This document shows positions 54,501 to 63,098 of a stretch of 64,000 nucleotides of DNA, piece after piece. Below the pieces are notes generated by a model. That model worked only from the letters and a program-made list of their open reading frames with translations, searched no databases and had not been told where the DNA came from. The stretch lies in the NCBI GenBank assembly GCA_963708245.1, contig OY970201.1:2604001-2668000 (forward strand). The letters run 5' to 3'. The translations under genes and the position numbers were made by a program. Position 1 is the stretch's first letter, and every line of letters begins with the position of its first letter. This DNA is from CAVYXK01 sp963708245 (GTDB lineage Bacteria; Pseudomonadota; Alphaproteobacteria; Acetobacterales; Acetobacteraceae).

Positions 54501-57170
54501 ATGACCAAGTGGGTGTATAGCTTCGGCGCCCGCCACAACGAGGGCCGCACCGAGATGCGCGACCTGCTCGGCGGCAAAGGCGCCAATCTCGCCGAGATGG
54601 CCAGCATCGGCTTGCCAGTCCCGCCCGGCTTCACTATCACCACCGAAGTCTGCACGGAATTCTACGAAAACAATCGAAACTACCCGGCGGATCTGCAGTC
54701 GCAGGTCCGGGAGGCACTGGCGCGTGTCGAAGCGGCGGTCGGCCGCCGCTTCGGCGAGCGCAGCCGGCCGCTGCTCGTCTCGGTCCGTTCCGGCGCTCGC
54801 GTGTCCATGCCCGGCATGATGGACACCGTGCTCAATCTCGGCCTGAACGATGCTACGGTCGAGGGCTTGGCACGCGATGCGGGCGACGACCGCTTCGCCT
54901 GGGACAGCTATCGTCGCTTCATCCAGATGTACGGTTCCGTCGTTCTCGGGCTGGATCACCACCGGTTCGAGGAAATCATCGAGCAGGCAAAGCTCGACCA
55001 AGGCGCCACCGAGGACACTGCGCTCTCGGCCGACGACTGGCGGCGCGTGGTGGACGGCTATCAGGACATGATCCGGCAGGAAACCGGCAGCCCGTTCCCA
55101 CAGAACCCCGAGCAGCAGCTTTGGGGCGCAATCGGCGCGGTGTTCGGAAGCTGGATGAACCCGCGTGCCGTCACCTATCGGCGCCTGCACGACATTCCCG
55201 CCGACTGGGGCACCGCGGTCAGCGTCCAGGCCATGGTGTTCGGCAACATGGGCGACGACTGCGCCACTGGCGTCTGTTTCACCCGGGACCCGTCCACCGG
55301 AGAGAACGCGTTTTTCGGCGAGTACCTGGTAAATGCACAAGGCGAGGACGTGGTCGCCGGCATTCGCACGCCGCAACCGCTATCGAAAGCGCGCGCCAAG
55401 CCGGGCGAGGCGCCGATGGAAATGACATTGCCGGGTGCGTACGCCGAGCTTCTGGAGGTCCGGCAAAAGCTGGAACGCCACTACCGTGACATGCAGGATA
55501 TCGAGTTCACCGTCGAGAAGGGCCGGCTCTATATGCTGCAGACGCGTAACGGCAAACGCACCGCGGCTGCCGGTCTGCGCATTGCGGTCGAGATGGCGAA
55601 GGAAGGCCTGATCGATGAACAAGAGGCGGTACGTCGAGTCAACCCGGCCTCGCTTGACCAGCTTCTGCATCCCACGCTTGATCCCGCCGCGCCACGCAAG
55701 CTGCTGGCCAAGGGATTGCCGGCAAGTCCTGGCGCGGCCTCCGGCGCCGTCGTGTTCAGCGCCGACGAGGCAGAGTCGCGCGCCGCCAAGGGCGAGGCGG
55801 TGATTCTGGTGCGCATCGAAACCAGCCCGGAGGACATCCACGGCATGCACGCCGCCCGCGGCATCGTCACCACTCGTGGCGGCATGACCAGCCACGCCGC
55901 GGTGGTGGCGCGTGGCATGGGCCGCCCCTGCGTGGCCGGCGCCGGCGGTATCACCGTCGATTACAACGCCCAGACGATGCGGGCCGGCAGCCGCACTGTG
56001 CAAGCCGGAGAATTAATCACGCTCGACGGCGCCACCGGCGAGGTGTTCATCGGCCACGTGGCAATGGTCGAGCCCGCCATGTCGGGCGACTTTGCCACGC
56101 TGATGCAATGGGCCGACAAAGCACGACGGCTTGGCGTCCGTGCCAATGCCGAGACGCCGTTGGACGCGGAGACTGCGCGCAACTTCGGCGCCGAGGGTAT
56201 CGGCCTGTGCCGCACGGAGCACATGTTCTTCGACCCAGAGCGCATCGGCGCCGTCCGCCAGATGATCATGGCGCACGATGAGGCCGGCCGGCGGGCCGCT
56301 CTGGCGCGGCTGCTGCCGCACCAGCGTGCGGATTTCCAGAAACTGTTCAGCATTATGGCGGGCCTGCCGGTGACGATCCGGCTGCTCGATCCGCCATTGC
56401 ATGAATTTCTGCCGCATGGTGATGCCGAGCTCGCCGAAGTCGCCGAGGCGCTGGACACCGACATCGACAGCATGCGCCGCCGGGCGGCGGAGCTTGCCGA
56501 GGCCAACCCGATGCTTGGCCATCGCGGCTGCCGGCTTGGCATCACCTATCCCGAGATTTACGAGATGCAAGCCCGCGCCATCTTCGAAGGTGCACTGGCA
56601 GTTGCCGAGGAAACCGGCTTGGCACCGGTGCCTGAGATCATGATCCCCCTCGTGGGCACCAAGAAAGAACTGGAGATTACCCGCGCGCAGGTGGAGCATA
56701 TGGCGCACGACGTGTTCAAAGAAGCTGGGCGGGAGATCGATTACGCGGTCGGCACCATGATCGAGTTGCCGCGGGCCGCTCTGGTCGCGGATGCCATTGC
56801 GACGGTGGCCGACTTCTTCAGCTTCGGCACCAACGATCTGACCCAAACTACGTTTGGCCTGTCGCGTGACGATGCGGGCAAGTTCCTGCCGAAATACATG
56901 GAAGAGGGAATTCTGGCGAAGGATCCGTTCGTCTCGATCGACGTCGACGGCGTCGGCGCGCTGGTGCGCCTTGCCGCGGAGAAGGGACGACAGGCGAGAC
57001 CGGGGCTCAAGCTCGGCATCTGCGGCGAGCATGGCGGCGATCCCGCCTCGATTGCGTTCTTCGAGCAGGTGGGGCTGGATTATGTCTCCTGCAGCCCGTA
57101 CCGCGTGCCGGTCGCGCGGCTCGCCGCCGCACAGGCAGCGCTCGGCGCAACTCCCGACCGTACAGCCTGA
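54501..57170 (+). CDS. ppdK: Pyruvate, phosphate dikinase
   Basis: 889 residues, normal length. It interconverts pyruvate + ATP + Pi with PEP + AMP + PPi. The N-terminal ATP-grasp domain begins GGKGANLAEMASIGLPVPPG; the phosphohistidine domain has TRGGMTSHAAVVARGMGRPC; the PEP-binding barrel has EGIGLCRTEHMF and SFGTNDLTQTTFGLSRDDAG with catalytic Cys in GICGEHGGDP. It begins 12 bp after glyS and is probably co-transcribed. Confidence 0.97.
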   Translation: MTKWVYSFGARHNEGRTEMRDLLGGKGANLAEMASIGLPVPPGFTITTEVCTEFYENNRNYPADLQSQVREALARVEAAVGRRFGERSRPLLVSVRSGARVSMPGMMDTVLNLGLNDATVEGLARDAGDDRFAWDSYRRFIQMYGSVVLGLDHHRFEEIIEQAKLDQGATEDTALSADDWRRVVDGYQDMIRQETGSPFPQNPEQQLWGAIGAVFGSWMNPRAVTYRRLHDIPADWGTAVSVQAMVFGNMGDDCATGVCFTRDPSTGENAFFGEYLVNAQGEDVVAGIRTPQPLSKARAKPGEAPMEMTLPGAYAELLEVRQKLERHYRDMQDIEFTVEKGRLYMLQTRNGKRTAAAGLRIAVEMAKEGLIDEQEAVRRVNPASLDQLLHPTLDPAAPRKLLAKGLPASPGAASGAVVFSADEAESRAAKGEAVILVRIETSPEDIHGMHAARGIVTTRGGMTSHAAVVARGMGRPCVAGAGGITVDYNAQTMRAGSRTVQAGELITLDGATGEVFIGHVAMVEPAMSGDFATLMQWADKARRLGVRANAETPLDAETARNFGAEGIGLCRTEHMFFDPERIGAVRQMIMAHDEAGRRAALARLLPHQRADFQKLFSIMAGLPVTIRLLDPPLHEFLPHGDAELAEVAEALDTDIDSMRRRAAELAEANPMLGHRGCRLGITYPEIYEMQARAIFEGALAVAEETGLAPVPEIMIPLVGTKKELEITRAQVEHMAHDVFKEAGREIDYAVGTMIELPRAALVADAIATVADFFSFGTNDLTQTTFGLSRDDAGKFLPKYMEEGILAKDPFVSIDVDGVGALVRLAAEKGRQARPGLKLGICGEHGGDPASIAFFEQVGLDYVSCSPYRVPVARLAAAQAALGATPDRTA

Positions 57171-57232
57171 TCGGGGCAAGGCAATGGGATACGCAAGATA
57201 ACTCGAAGGCAGTCACTGGCCTAGGAGGCAAT

Positions 57233-58093
57233 ATGGACGATCTTTCTACCGTCGCCGGCCTGCATCGTTATCCGTTGGCACGTCGGGGCTTCATGATGAC
57301 GTCGCTGATCAGCGGCTTCACCCTGGCCACGACCACGGTGGAAGCGCAGGCAATCCATACGGACACGCAAGGGCTGGTCTGTGGTGAGGTGCAAATCCCG
57401 GTTTCCGACGGACATCTGCCGGGATATCTGGCGCGTCCGGATGGCGCCGGCCCGTTTGGGACGATCCTGGTGATCGAGGAAGTATTCGGCGTCACCGAAT
57501 ATATCCAGGATGTCTGCCGGCAATTCGCCAAGGCGGGCTATCTTGCCGTGGCCCCGGAGATCTACGCGCGGATCGGCGATCTCTCGAAGATGACCAGCAT
57601 GAGCGAAATAATGGGTGTGATCGCCAAGTCGAATGACGCGCAGATTATGAGCGACCTCAATTCGACCGCCGCCTGGGCTGCGGACAACCACGGCGATGCG
57701 GCGCGATTAGGCGTGAACGGGTTCTGCCGCGGCGGACGCGACGTGTGGCTCTATGCCGCGCACAATCCGCACCTGAGGGCGGCCGTCTCCTGGTATGGCA
57801 TTCTGGATGGCAAGACGAGTGAGATTCAGCCGCGGACCGCGCTTGATGTCGCCGACCAGTTGCTTTGTCCGCTGCTGGGCCTGTATGGCGGGCAGGACGC
57901 AAGCAATCCCGTGCCGCTGATCCGTGAGGCTGAGGCGAAGGCGAAAGCCGCCGGCAAGACGGTCGAGATCGTCATTTATCCGGATGCACCGCACGGTTTC
58001 CATGCCGATTACCGGCCAAGCTATCGAGAAGCCGATGCCAAGGACGGCTGGGCGCGGGCCCTGGCATGGTTAAAGCGATACGGGGTTGCGTAA
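57233..58093 (+). CDS. Dienelactone hydrolase family protein
   Basis: 286 residues, AGGAGG 5 nt upstream. An N-terminal hydrophobic stretch (GFMMTSLISGFTLATTTV) may be a signal or anchor. The nucleophile elbow is GVNGFCRGGRDVW (Cys), with VIEEVFGVTEYIQD and YPDAPHGFHADY holding the other triad residues. Dienelactone hydrolases cleave lactones in chlorocatechol pathways; a general carboxymethylenebutenolidase-like role is all that can be said. The next gene overlaps its stop by one base. Confidence 0.9.
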   Translation: MDDLSTVAGLHRYPLARRGFMMTSLISGFTLATTTVEAQAIHTDTQGLVCGEVQIPVSDGHLPGYLARPDGAGPFGTILVIEEVFGVTEYIQDVCRQFAKAGYLAVAPEIYARIGDLSKMTSMSEIMGVIAKSNDAQIMSDLNSTAAWAADNHGDAARLGVNGFCRGGRDVWLYAAHNPHLRAAVSWYGILDGKTSEIQPRTALDVADQLLCPLLGLYGGQDASNPVPLIREAEAKAKAAGKTVEIVIYPDAPHGFHADYRPSYREADAKDGWARALAWLKRYGVA

Positions 58094-58542
58094 TGTCAGC
58101 GCCGCATCCCGATGACGAAGCCGGCGTGCGGGACTGGTTCGAACGATTGGCTAGCCATGTGCAGGCGGTGGATTTTGCCGGCGCCCGGCCGATTTTTGCA
58201 GCCGACATGATCGCGTTCGGTACCTTCACCGATTTCATCACCGGTCGCGACCACGCCGAGCAGATGCAATGGCGCAATGTCTGGCCGCATATCGACGAGT
58301 TCCGTTGGCGTCCCGATCTGCGTGTGATGGTCTCGCCCGACCGGATGCAGGCGGTCGGCATGGGCGTGTTCGACTCTACCGGGTACCGGGAGGACGGCAT
58401 GTCCTATGACCGACCCGGCCGCGCCACGGTGGTGTTCGGGCGTGACGGCACGGATGCGCCTTGGGTCGCGCGGCATACGCACATGTCCCTGTTCCGCGAC
58501 GTGCCGACCCGCTCGTTCAAGGGCAAGCCGGAGAAGCGATAG
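58093..58542 (+). CDS. NTF2-like / SnoaL-fold protein
   Basis: 149 residues from an ATG sharing one base with the preceding stop (TAATG). The fold is suggested by RDWFERLASHVQAVDFAGAR, FTDFITGRDHAEQMQWRNVW and the ending VARHTHMSLFRDVPTRSF. Such proteins can be small enzymes or binding proteins; no function is assigned. It is coupled to the dienelactone hydrolase. Confidence 0.8.
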   Translation: MSAPHPDDEAGVRDWFERLASHVQAVDFAGARPIFAADMIAFGTFTDFITGRDHAEQMQWRNVWPHIDEFRWRPDLRVMVSPDRMQAVGMGVFDSTGYREDGMSYDRPGRATVVFGRDGTDAPWVARHTHMSLFRDVPTRSFKGKPEKR

Positions 58543-58558
58543 GAGTTTGGTGCGCGGC

Positions 58559-58590
58559 GGCGTCATTGCGAGCCGAAGGCGAAGCAATCT
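58559..58590. repeat. Short interspersed repeat (CGTCATTGCGAG..GCAAT type)
   Basis: GCGTCATTGCGAGCCGAAGG followed by CGAAGCAATCTC: imperfect inverted arms (ATTGC..GCAAT). Sequences of this type are repeated in many bacterial genomes. A degenerate partial copy (CGTCATTGCG) is near 25835. It fills the gap between two convergent genes. Confidence 0.6.
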
Positions 58591-58598
58591 CCCAAGGG

Positions 58599-59339
58599 CT
58601 ATCCGACCCGGATCGAGACATCGCCGACGAGAAGCCGGCGCAGTCCTTGAGCCGTGTGCAGCAGCAGGGCACCGTCGTCGTCGAGCCCGCCGAAACACCC
58701 CTCGATCGCTTCAGCGGAGGTGCTGACGTGTAACTTGGTACCTAACGGATGCGCCCGCAGAAGCCACTCAGCGCGCACCGGTTCGAAGCCGCTGCTCTGC
58801 CACACGTCCAGCCACCGTGCGAACGCATCCAGCAGCAGCTCGCGCGCGACTTCCACCTCTCCCGCTTGTGGGAGACGTCGGCGCGCGTCAGCGCGACGGG
58901 TGAGCGTCGCCAGCGACGTCACCGGATAAGGTGTCTGCTTCGGCACATCCAACACGTTCAATCCGATGCCGACGATTGCCACACTCTCGACCTGCTCGAT
59001 CAAAATGCCGGAGATTTTCGCCCCGTCCACCAACACATCGTTTGGCCACTTCAGTGCTGCATGGTCGGGCAGGAACGCATTCACCGCGTCGGCGACGGCC
59101 AGCGCTGCGACGAAGCCCAGGTCCGCAACGCGGGACGGCGGCAGATCGAGGCGCAGCAGGATGGAGAGATACACATTTCCTGGCGGACTGGCCCATTGCC
59201 GTCCATGACGTCCCCGGCCGGCAGTCTGCTCGCGCGCCGTGACCACAGTTCCGTGCGCAGCGCCGGCTTGCACCAGCCGGCGCGCCTCGTCTTGTGTCGA
59301 ACCCAGACTGTCGTGGAACCGGATATCGAAAGCAATCAT
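58599..59339 (-). CDS. birA: Biotin--[acetyl-CoA-carboxylase] ligase
   Basis: 246 residues from MIAFDIRFHDSLGSTQDEAR, starting with a 4-nt overlap of the DUF35 stop. It adenylates biotin and attaches it to carboxylase carrier proteins. Motifs are GRGRHGRQWASPPGNVYLSI, ALKWPNDVLVDGAKISGIL and GIGLNVL. The N-terminal DNA-binding domain of E. coli BirA is absent, so it is not a repressor. Between TSLATL and VARELL is an Arg-rich insert encoded by a palindromic repeat (58855-58917). Confidence 0.93.
   Translation of the reverse strand: MIAFDIRFHDSLGSTQDEARRLVQAGAAHGTVVTAREQTAGRGRHGRQWASPPGNVYLSILLRLDLPPSRVADLGFVAALAVADAVNAFLPDHAALKWPNDVLVDGAKISGILIEQVESVAIVGIGLNVLDVPKQTPYPVTSLATLTRRADARRRLPQAGEVEVARELLLDAFARWLDVWQSSGFEPVRAEWLLRAHPLGTKLHVSTSAEAIEGCFGGLDDDGALLLHTAQGLRRLLVGDVSIRVG
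58855..58917. repeat. Palindromic repeat inside birA
   Basis: A degenerate copy of the mosaic element at 44817: ACCTCTCCCGCTTGTGGGAG, then GGCGCGCGTCAGCGCGAC, then GGGTGAGCGTCG. It is read in frame on the minus strand as an Arg/Ala-rich segment of about 20 residues of the biotin ligase. Confidence 0.75.
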
Positions 59340-59860
59340 TCGATCGGATAGCGCCATGGCCGCGTAGGCTGTGTCGCCGCCTCGTCGATCGTCCATTGCG
59401 GCAAAGAGAGACCCGGCGCCACATCGCTGAACACCATGCGCACGCGCGAGCCGATCCCGATGCGCCTCACCATGTCCGGCGGGGCCAGCGTACCGTCCGG
59501 CGTGGTCAGGTTGCCCACGACGCGCAGCGCCTCGTGTTCCGTCGGCTGCCCCTTCTGCGTGTCCAGATCGACCAGCAGCAGCGAATAGGGCGTGAACGGC
59601 CGGAACGCCGGCTGGATCGCGTGGTGCACTTCCGTATAGGAGTGCACGGCACCTTTCCCCTCGACCCGTATCCAACGCGCCTCGGGGCTGGCGCACCACG
59701 GACAGGCGGTTGTTGGCGGATAGCGCAGCAGGCCACACGCCTCGCAGCGTTGCAGATGGAAGTCGTGCTCCGCACAGTGCCGGAAATACTCCAGGTTCTC
59801 CACTTCCAGATCATTCAGGTCGAGCGGCATGCCGAGATAGGTCGCGTGGATCGCCATCAT
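59336..59860 (-). CDS. DUF35 Zn-ribbon/OB-fold protein, thiolase partner
   Basis: 174 residues. A zinc ribbon (QRCEACGLLRYPPTTACPWC, two CxxC pairs) precedes an OB-fold region (VHSYTEVHHAIQPAF, RRIGIGSRVRMVF). DUF35 proteins form complexes with SCP2-type thiolases or other acyl-CoA enzymes; the thiolase gene is 8 bp upstream. It overlaps birA by 4 nt. Confidence 0.88.
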   Translation of the reverse strand: MMAIHATYLGMPLDLNDLEVENLEYFRHCAEHDFHLQRCEACGLLRYPPTTACPWCASPEARWIRVEGKGAVHSYTEVHHAIQPAFRPFTPYSLLLVDLDTQKGQPTEHEALRVVGNLTTPDGTLAPPDMVRRIGIGSRVRMVFSDVAPGLSLPQWTIDEAATQPTRPWRYPIE

Positions 59861-59868
59861 CGCCCCCT

Positions 59869-61125
59869 TCAGCCGCGCCGCATGACCATGGCGGAGCCGG
59901 TCGCCGGCATGGCCCAGCCGAGGTTGGCGGCCACCTCCACATCGCGCACCTGGCGGCAGCCGCCTTCGCGGTAATCGTAGGTGTGGTGCCGTCTGCCGTC
60001 CGGCCCGACCGGACAGGAATCATCGACCTCGTGGCGAAGCTGGCGGACGTTCTCGATCACCATGTTCATGCCGTGAGTATAGCCCTCGCAGAGATGCCCG
60101 CCCGAGGTGTTGTTCGGCCGTCTGCCGCCAAGCCGGGTGATGCCGGATGAAACATATGCGCCGCCTTCACCCTTCTTGCAGAAACCGTAATCCTCGAGTT
60201 GCAGCATCGTGGTGAAGGTGAAAGCGTCATACGCGCCGGTAGCGTCGATATCCTCGGGCCCGACGCCGGCATTCGGCCAGAGAATGTCCTTTGCATAATG
60301 TCCCGCCACCGTGGAAATCGGCCCCGCCTGGTAGTGCATATCGAGCCGCGGCTTGTTGACGCGCCCGGCCACGCCGCGGATCAGCGCCGGCGTACGGCGC
60401 AGATCGTGCGCACGCTTGGCGCTAGTGACGATGATCGCGGTGGCATTGTCCGTCTCCACGCAGCAATCCAGCAGATGCAGCGGCTTGCAGATGAAGCGCG
60501 AGGCCAGCACGTCGTCCACCGTGACCCGCTGCTTGTAGAGCGCCTTCGGGTTGTTGGAGGCGTGCTCGGAGTGCACCACCTTCACCATCGCCACCTGCTC
60601 GGGCGTGGTGCCATAATCGTGCATGTGGCGCATGAAAGTGGGCGCGAACATCTGCCCGGCGCTCTGCCAACCATAGGCGCGGCTGTGCAGCATATCGCCA
60701 GACACCGGCACCGCGGCGCGCGCCCCGGTGCCGCCGATACGCACCTGCGAATATCCGTTCATGGCACGGAAGATGGCGACGCATTTGCACAACCCGGCCT
60801 CGATTACGCCGATGGCGATCCCAACCAGCGCTTCGGTGGAGGAACCACCACCGAAGCAGTCCATATAGAAATTCAGGCGTATCCCGAGATCGCCGGCGAT
60901 GAACGGCGCGAAGGTGGAATCGCCGCTCTGATAGGAGAGCATGCCATCGATATCGCCCGGCTTCAGCCCGGCATCCTGCACGGCGTTGCGGACCGCCCAG
61001 GTGCCGAGCGCACGCGTCGTCATGCCGGAGCCGCGCGTGTACGTGGTCTCGCCCACACCGACAATCGCATATTTATCTCGCAGGTATCGCGGCGTGGTCG
61101 CATCGGTGTCGGCTGGCAGTGGCAT
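59869..61125 (-). CDS. SCP2-type thiolase family protein
   Basis: 418 residues beginning MPLPADTDATTPRYLRDKYA. Thiolase fold: IVGVGETTYTRGSGMTTRAL, MDCFGGGSSTEALVGIAIG (likely active-site Cys), GYDAFTFTTMLQ-like ATGAYDAFTFTTMLQLEDYG and GGHLCEGYTHGMNM (His/Gly loop). The SCP2-type thiolases with a DUF35 partner act in lipid or sterol/aromatic side-chain metabolism; the substrate is unknown. First gene of a three-gene operon with DUF35 and birA. Confidence 0.88.
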   Translation of the reverse strand: MPLPADTDATTPRYLRDKYAIVGVGETTYTRGSGMTTRALGTWAVRNAVQDAGLKPGDIDGMLSYQSGDSTFAPFIAGDLGIRLNFYMDCFGGGSSTEALVGIAIGVIEAGLCKCVAIFRAMNGYSQVRIGGTGARAAVPVSGDMLHSRAYGWQSAGQMFAPTFMRHMHDYGTTPEQVAMVKVVHSEHASNNPKALYKQRVTVDDVLASRFICKPLHLLDCCVETDNATAIIVTSAKRAHDLRRTPALIRGVAGRVNKPRLDMHYQAGPISTVAGHYAKDILWPNAGVGPEDIDATGAYDAFTFTTMLQLEDYGFCKKGEGGAYVSSGITRLGGRRPNNTSGGHLCEGYTHGMNMVIENVRQLRHEVDDSCPVGPDGRRHHTYDYREGGCRQVRDVEVAANLGWAMPATGSAMVMRRG

Positions 61126-61197
61126 CGAATCCTCCCGAGTTGCCCCAGCGATCCTATGGCCGATTGCGGGAACGCGCTATTCTGAGTGGCGTCCGTG

Positions 61198-62409
61198 CTA
61201 TGCGGGCGCCACTTCCCCCAGCACCAGGTCGAGAATGTCGACCGCGCGATCGATCTCTTCGTCGGTTACTGTGAGCGCCGGCATGAATCGGAGCGAATCG
61301 GGCCGCGGTGCGTTGATCAGCAGCCCACGCGCCAGCGCCCGGTCAACAAGGGCGGAAGCAATATCGCGCCTGAGACGGAGCGCAAGCAGCAGTCCCTTAC
61401 CGCGAACCTCGCCGCAACCGTACTTGCCAGAAAGCGCCTGAAGCCCGGTCGTCAGACGTTGACCGGCCTGAGCGACCCGGGCCAGGAAGCCAGGTTTCGT
61501 GATCTCCTCGATAACGGCACACCCGACTGCCGCCATGAGGGGATTGCCACAAAACGTCCCGCCCTGGTCGCCGTACTCGAAACAGCAGACATCACGATGG
61601 GCAACAAGCGCGGCCAGAGGTACCCCACCGCCGAGTCCTTTGGCCAAAGTCATGACATCGGGTACTACTTCCGCATGCTCGAAACCAAACAGACGACCGG
61701 TTCGGCCGATCCCCGTTTGAATCTCGTCAAGAATGAGCAACACGCCCTGCTCGCGAGTCAACGTACGCAGATCGCGCAGGAAGGATATCGCGGCTTCGAA
61801 GACGCCCGCTTCGCCCTGGATCGGCTCCAGCATCACCGCGACGGTCCGCGAGGTCATAGCTGCCTCAATCGCGTCGAGGTCGTTCAGCGGCACCTTCACA
61901 AAACCCGAAACCTTCGGCTCGAACAGTTGCTCCCACTGCGGCTTTCCCGAGGCAGCCATCGTGGCCAGCGTGCGCCCATGGAAGCCGTGATCCATGGTGA
62001 TGATTTCGTAGGCCCCACCACGGTGCCTGGCTCCCCATTTGCGCGCCAGCTTGATGGCGCCCTCGTTCGCTTCGGCGCCGCTGTTGGCAAGAAAGACCTG
62101 ATGCAGCCCGCTATGGCGTGAAAGCAGTTCGGAGAGCCGGATCATCTGATCGTTGTAGAATGCGGGACTGCAATTGATCAGGCGCTCCGCCTGCCGCGCC
62201 AGTGCGTCCAGGATCGGTCGCGGCGAATGACCGAGGCAGTTGACCGCCCAGCCCTGGATGAAATCGAGATAGCGACGGCCTTCGCTGTCGGTCAGCCAGG
62301 AACCGTCGCCGGCGACGAAGACGATCGGTGGCCTGCGTGTAATATCCATGACCGCGTCGAACCGGCCTGACGACGGATCGGCTGCAAGTATGCTGGCTAT
62401 GCTGGTCAT
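61198..62409 (-). CDS. argD: Acetylornithine aminotransferase-like enzyme (ArgD family)
   Basis: 403 residues from the second of two adjacent ATGs, 5 nt after AGGAGG. PLP class III aminotransferase: NSGAEANEGAIKLARKWG, MDHGFHGRTLATMAASGKPQ, LLILDEIQTGIGRTG and the PLP Lys in MTLAKGLGGGVP. ArgD converts N-acetylglutamate semialdehyde to acetylornithine in arginine synthesis; a different omega-aminotransferase is possible by sequence alone. The arginine-rich leader and terminator hairpin upstream (62459-62589) support an arginine role. Confidence 0.85.
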   Translation of the reverse strand: MTSIASILAADPSSGRFDAVMDITRRPPIVFVAGDGSWLTDSEGRRYLDFIQGWAVNCLGHSPRPILDALARQAERLINCSPAFYNDQMIRLSELLSRHSGLHQVFLANSGAEANEGAIKLARKWGARHRGGAYEIITMDHGFHGRTLATMAASGKPQWEQLFEPKVSGFVKVPLNDLDAIEAAMTSRTVAVMLEPIQGEAGVFEAAISFLRDLRTLTREQGVLLILDEIQTGIGRTGRLFGFEHAEVVPDVMTLAKGLGGGVPLAALVAHRDVCCFEYGDQGGTFCGNPLMAAVGCAVIEEITKPGFLARVAQAGQRLTTGLQALSGKYGCGEVRGKGLLLALRLRRDIASALVDRALARGLLINAPRPDSLRFMPALTVTDEEIDRAVDILDLVLGEVAPA

Positions 62410-62458
62410 CATGTCCTCCTGGTTGCTGGTGCAATGGAGCGACAGAGACCCTGAAAAC

Positions 62459-62494
62459 ACGAAGGCCCCCGTCGCTGCTGACGGGGGCCTTCGT
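62459..62494 (-). terminator. Rho-independent terminator in the argD leader
   Basis: On the minus strand a perfect 15-bp stem (ACGAAGGCCCCCGTC and complement) with a 6-nt AGCAGC loop is followed by GTTTTC. The T-run appears only on this strand, so termination is expected for transcripts heading into the ArgD-like gene. Confidence 0.85.
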
Positions 62495-62554
62495 GGTAGA
62501 TCTGCTGACTCGCTCTATGACGCGCGCAGACTCCCCACCCCCGTCAAAGGACGG
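62459..62554 (-). promoter_or_regulatory. Putative arginine attenuator (competing hairpins)
   Basis: In minus-strand RNA four segments can pair alternatively. Segment 1 CCGTC (62554-62550) with GACGG of segment 2 (62545-62541); segment 2 GACGGGGG (62545-62538) with CCCCCGTC of segment 3 (62487-62480); segment 3 with segment 4 in the terminator (62494-62459). Segment 1 lies at the end of the arginine codon run of the leader ORF. A ribosome stalled there would free segment 2 to form the antiterminator. This is the classical attenuation layout, inferred from sequence only. Confidence 0.7.
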
Positions 62555-62589
62555 CGGCGTCGGCGAGCGGCGATCGCAATGCGAGACAT
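62515..62589 (-). CDS. Arginine-rich leader peptide
   Basis: A 24-codon ORF (MSRIAIAARRRRRPLTGVGS, then four more residues and TAG) ending 20 nt before the terminator stem. Seven of 24 residues are Arg, five of them consecutive (codons 9-13: CGC CGA CGC CGC CGT). No clear ribosome site precedes it. TTGACA at 62624-62619, with a weak -10 17 bp on, would start transcription close to the ATG, so it may be leaderless. Confidence 0.7.
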   Translation of the reverse strand: MSRIAIAARRRRRPLTGVGSLRAS

Positions 62590-62618
62590 ACGATTCGAAT
62601 GCACGTACACGGCCGGAG

Positions 62619-62624
62619 TGTCAA
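62619..62624 (-). promoter_or_regulatory. Consensus -35 box upstream of the arginine leader
   Basis: A perfect TTGACA on the minus strand. The hexamer 17 bp downstream (CATTCG, 62601-62596) is a poor -10. Position relative to the leader ATG is right for a short or absent 5' leader. Confidence 0.4.
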
Positions 62625-62734
62625 TGGCGGCCGCACTTATGGCGCCGCCTGGCAGCCTCGAAGGACTTGGTGACAGGCAGCGGCGGGTCAGGCGATACTC
62701 GCGACCGCGAATCGCCATGAACAACGAGAGCCGC

Positions 62735-63052
62735 ATGCCGATCGACATCGACAAGCTGACCGAGCCCGAGCTTATCGACCTCAACCATCGCATCGTGACA
62801 CGCCTGAATTTCCTCGGGGAAATGCGGGCTCATGCGGCGATGCTGCAGTTCAGGATCGGTGATCGCGTCGCCTTTCAGCCCACCGGCCAGGCGCCGCTGG
62901 TAGGTATGCTGACGCGCTACAACAAGAAGACGGTGACGGTGATCACCGACGACGGGCGCCATTGGAATGTGTCCCCCGGCCTGCTCAGCAAGGTCTTGCC
63001 ACCAAGCACTGACGAGACCGGCTCCAACCTGATCCCGTTACGCCGGCGCTGA
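62735..63052 (+). CDS. Small conserved protein, SH3/KOW-like
   Basis: 105 residues from MPIDIDKLTEPELIDLNHRI; an ATG six codons earlier (62717) is an alternative and neither has a strong ribosome site. A helical N-terminus is followed by FRIGDRVAFQPTG, GMLTRYNKKTVTVITDDGRH and WNVSPGLLSKV, which look like a small beta-barrel. I recall similar unnamed proteins but no function. Divergent from the argD leader. Confidence 0.7.
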   Translation: MPIDIDKLTEPELIDLNHRIVTRLNFLGEMRAHAAMLQFRIGDRVAFQPTGQAPLVGMLTRYNKKTVTVITDDGRHWNVSPGLLSKVLPPSTDETGSNLIPLRRR

Positions 63053-63098
63053 TGCGCATCGAACCTGGAGAGTGGCGCCGGCGAAACACGCCTGCCCA

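Noticed and set aside
62515..62793. Long form of the arginine leader (92 codons)
   Set aside because: It would run through the likely promoter and overlap the divergent small gene; the 24-codon form fits promoter and attenuator spacing better.
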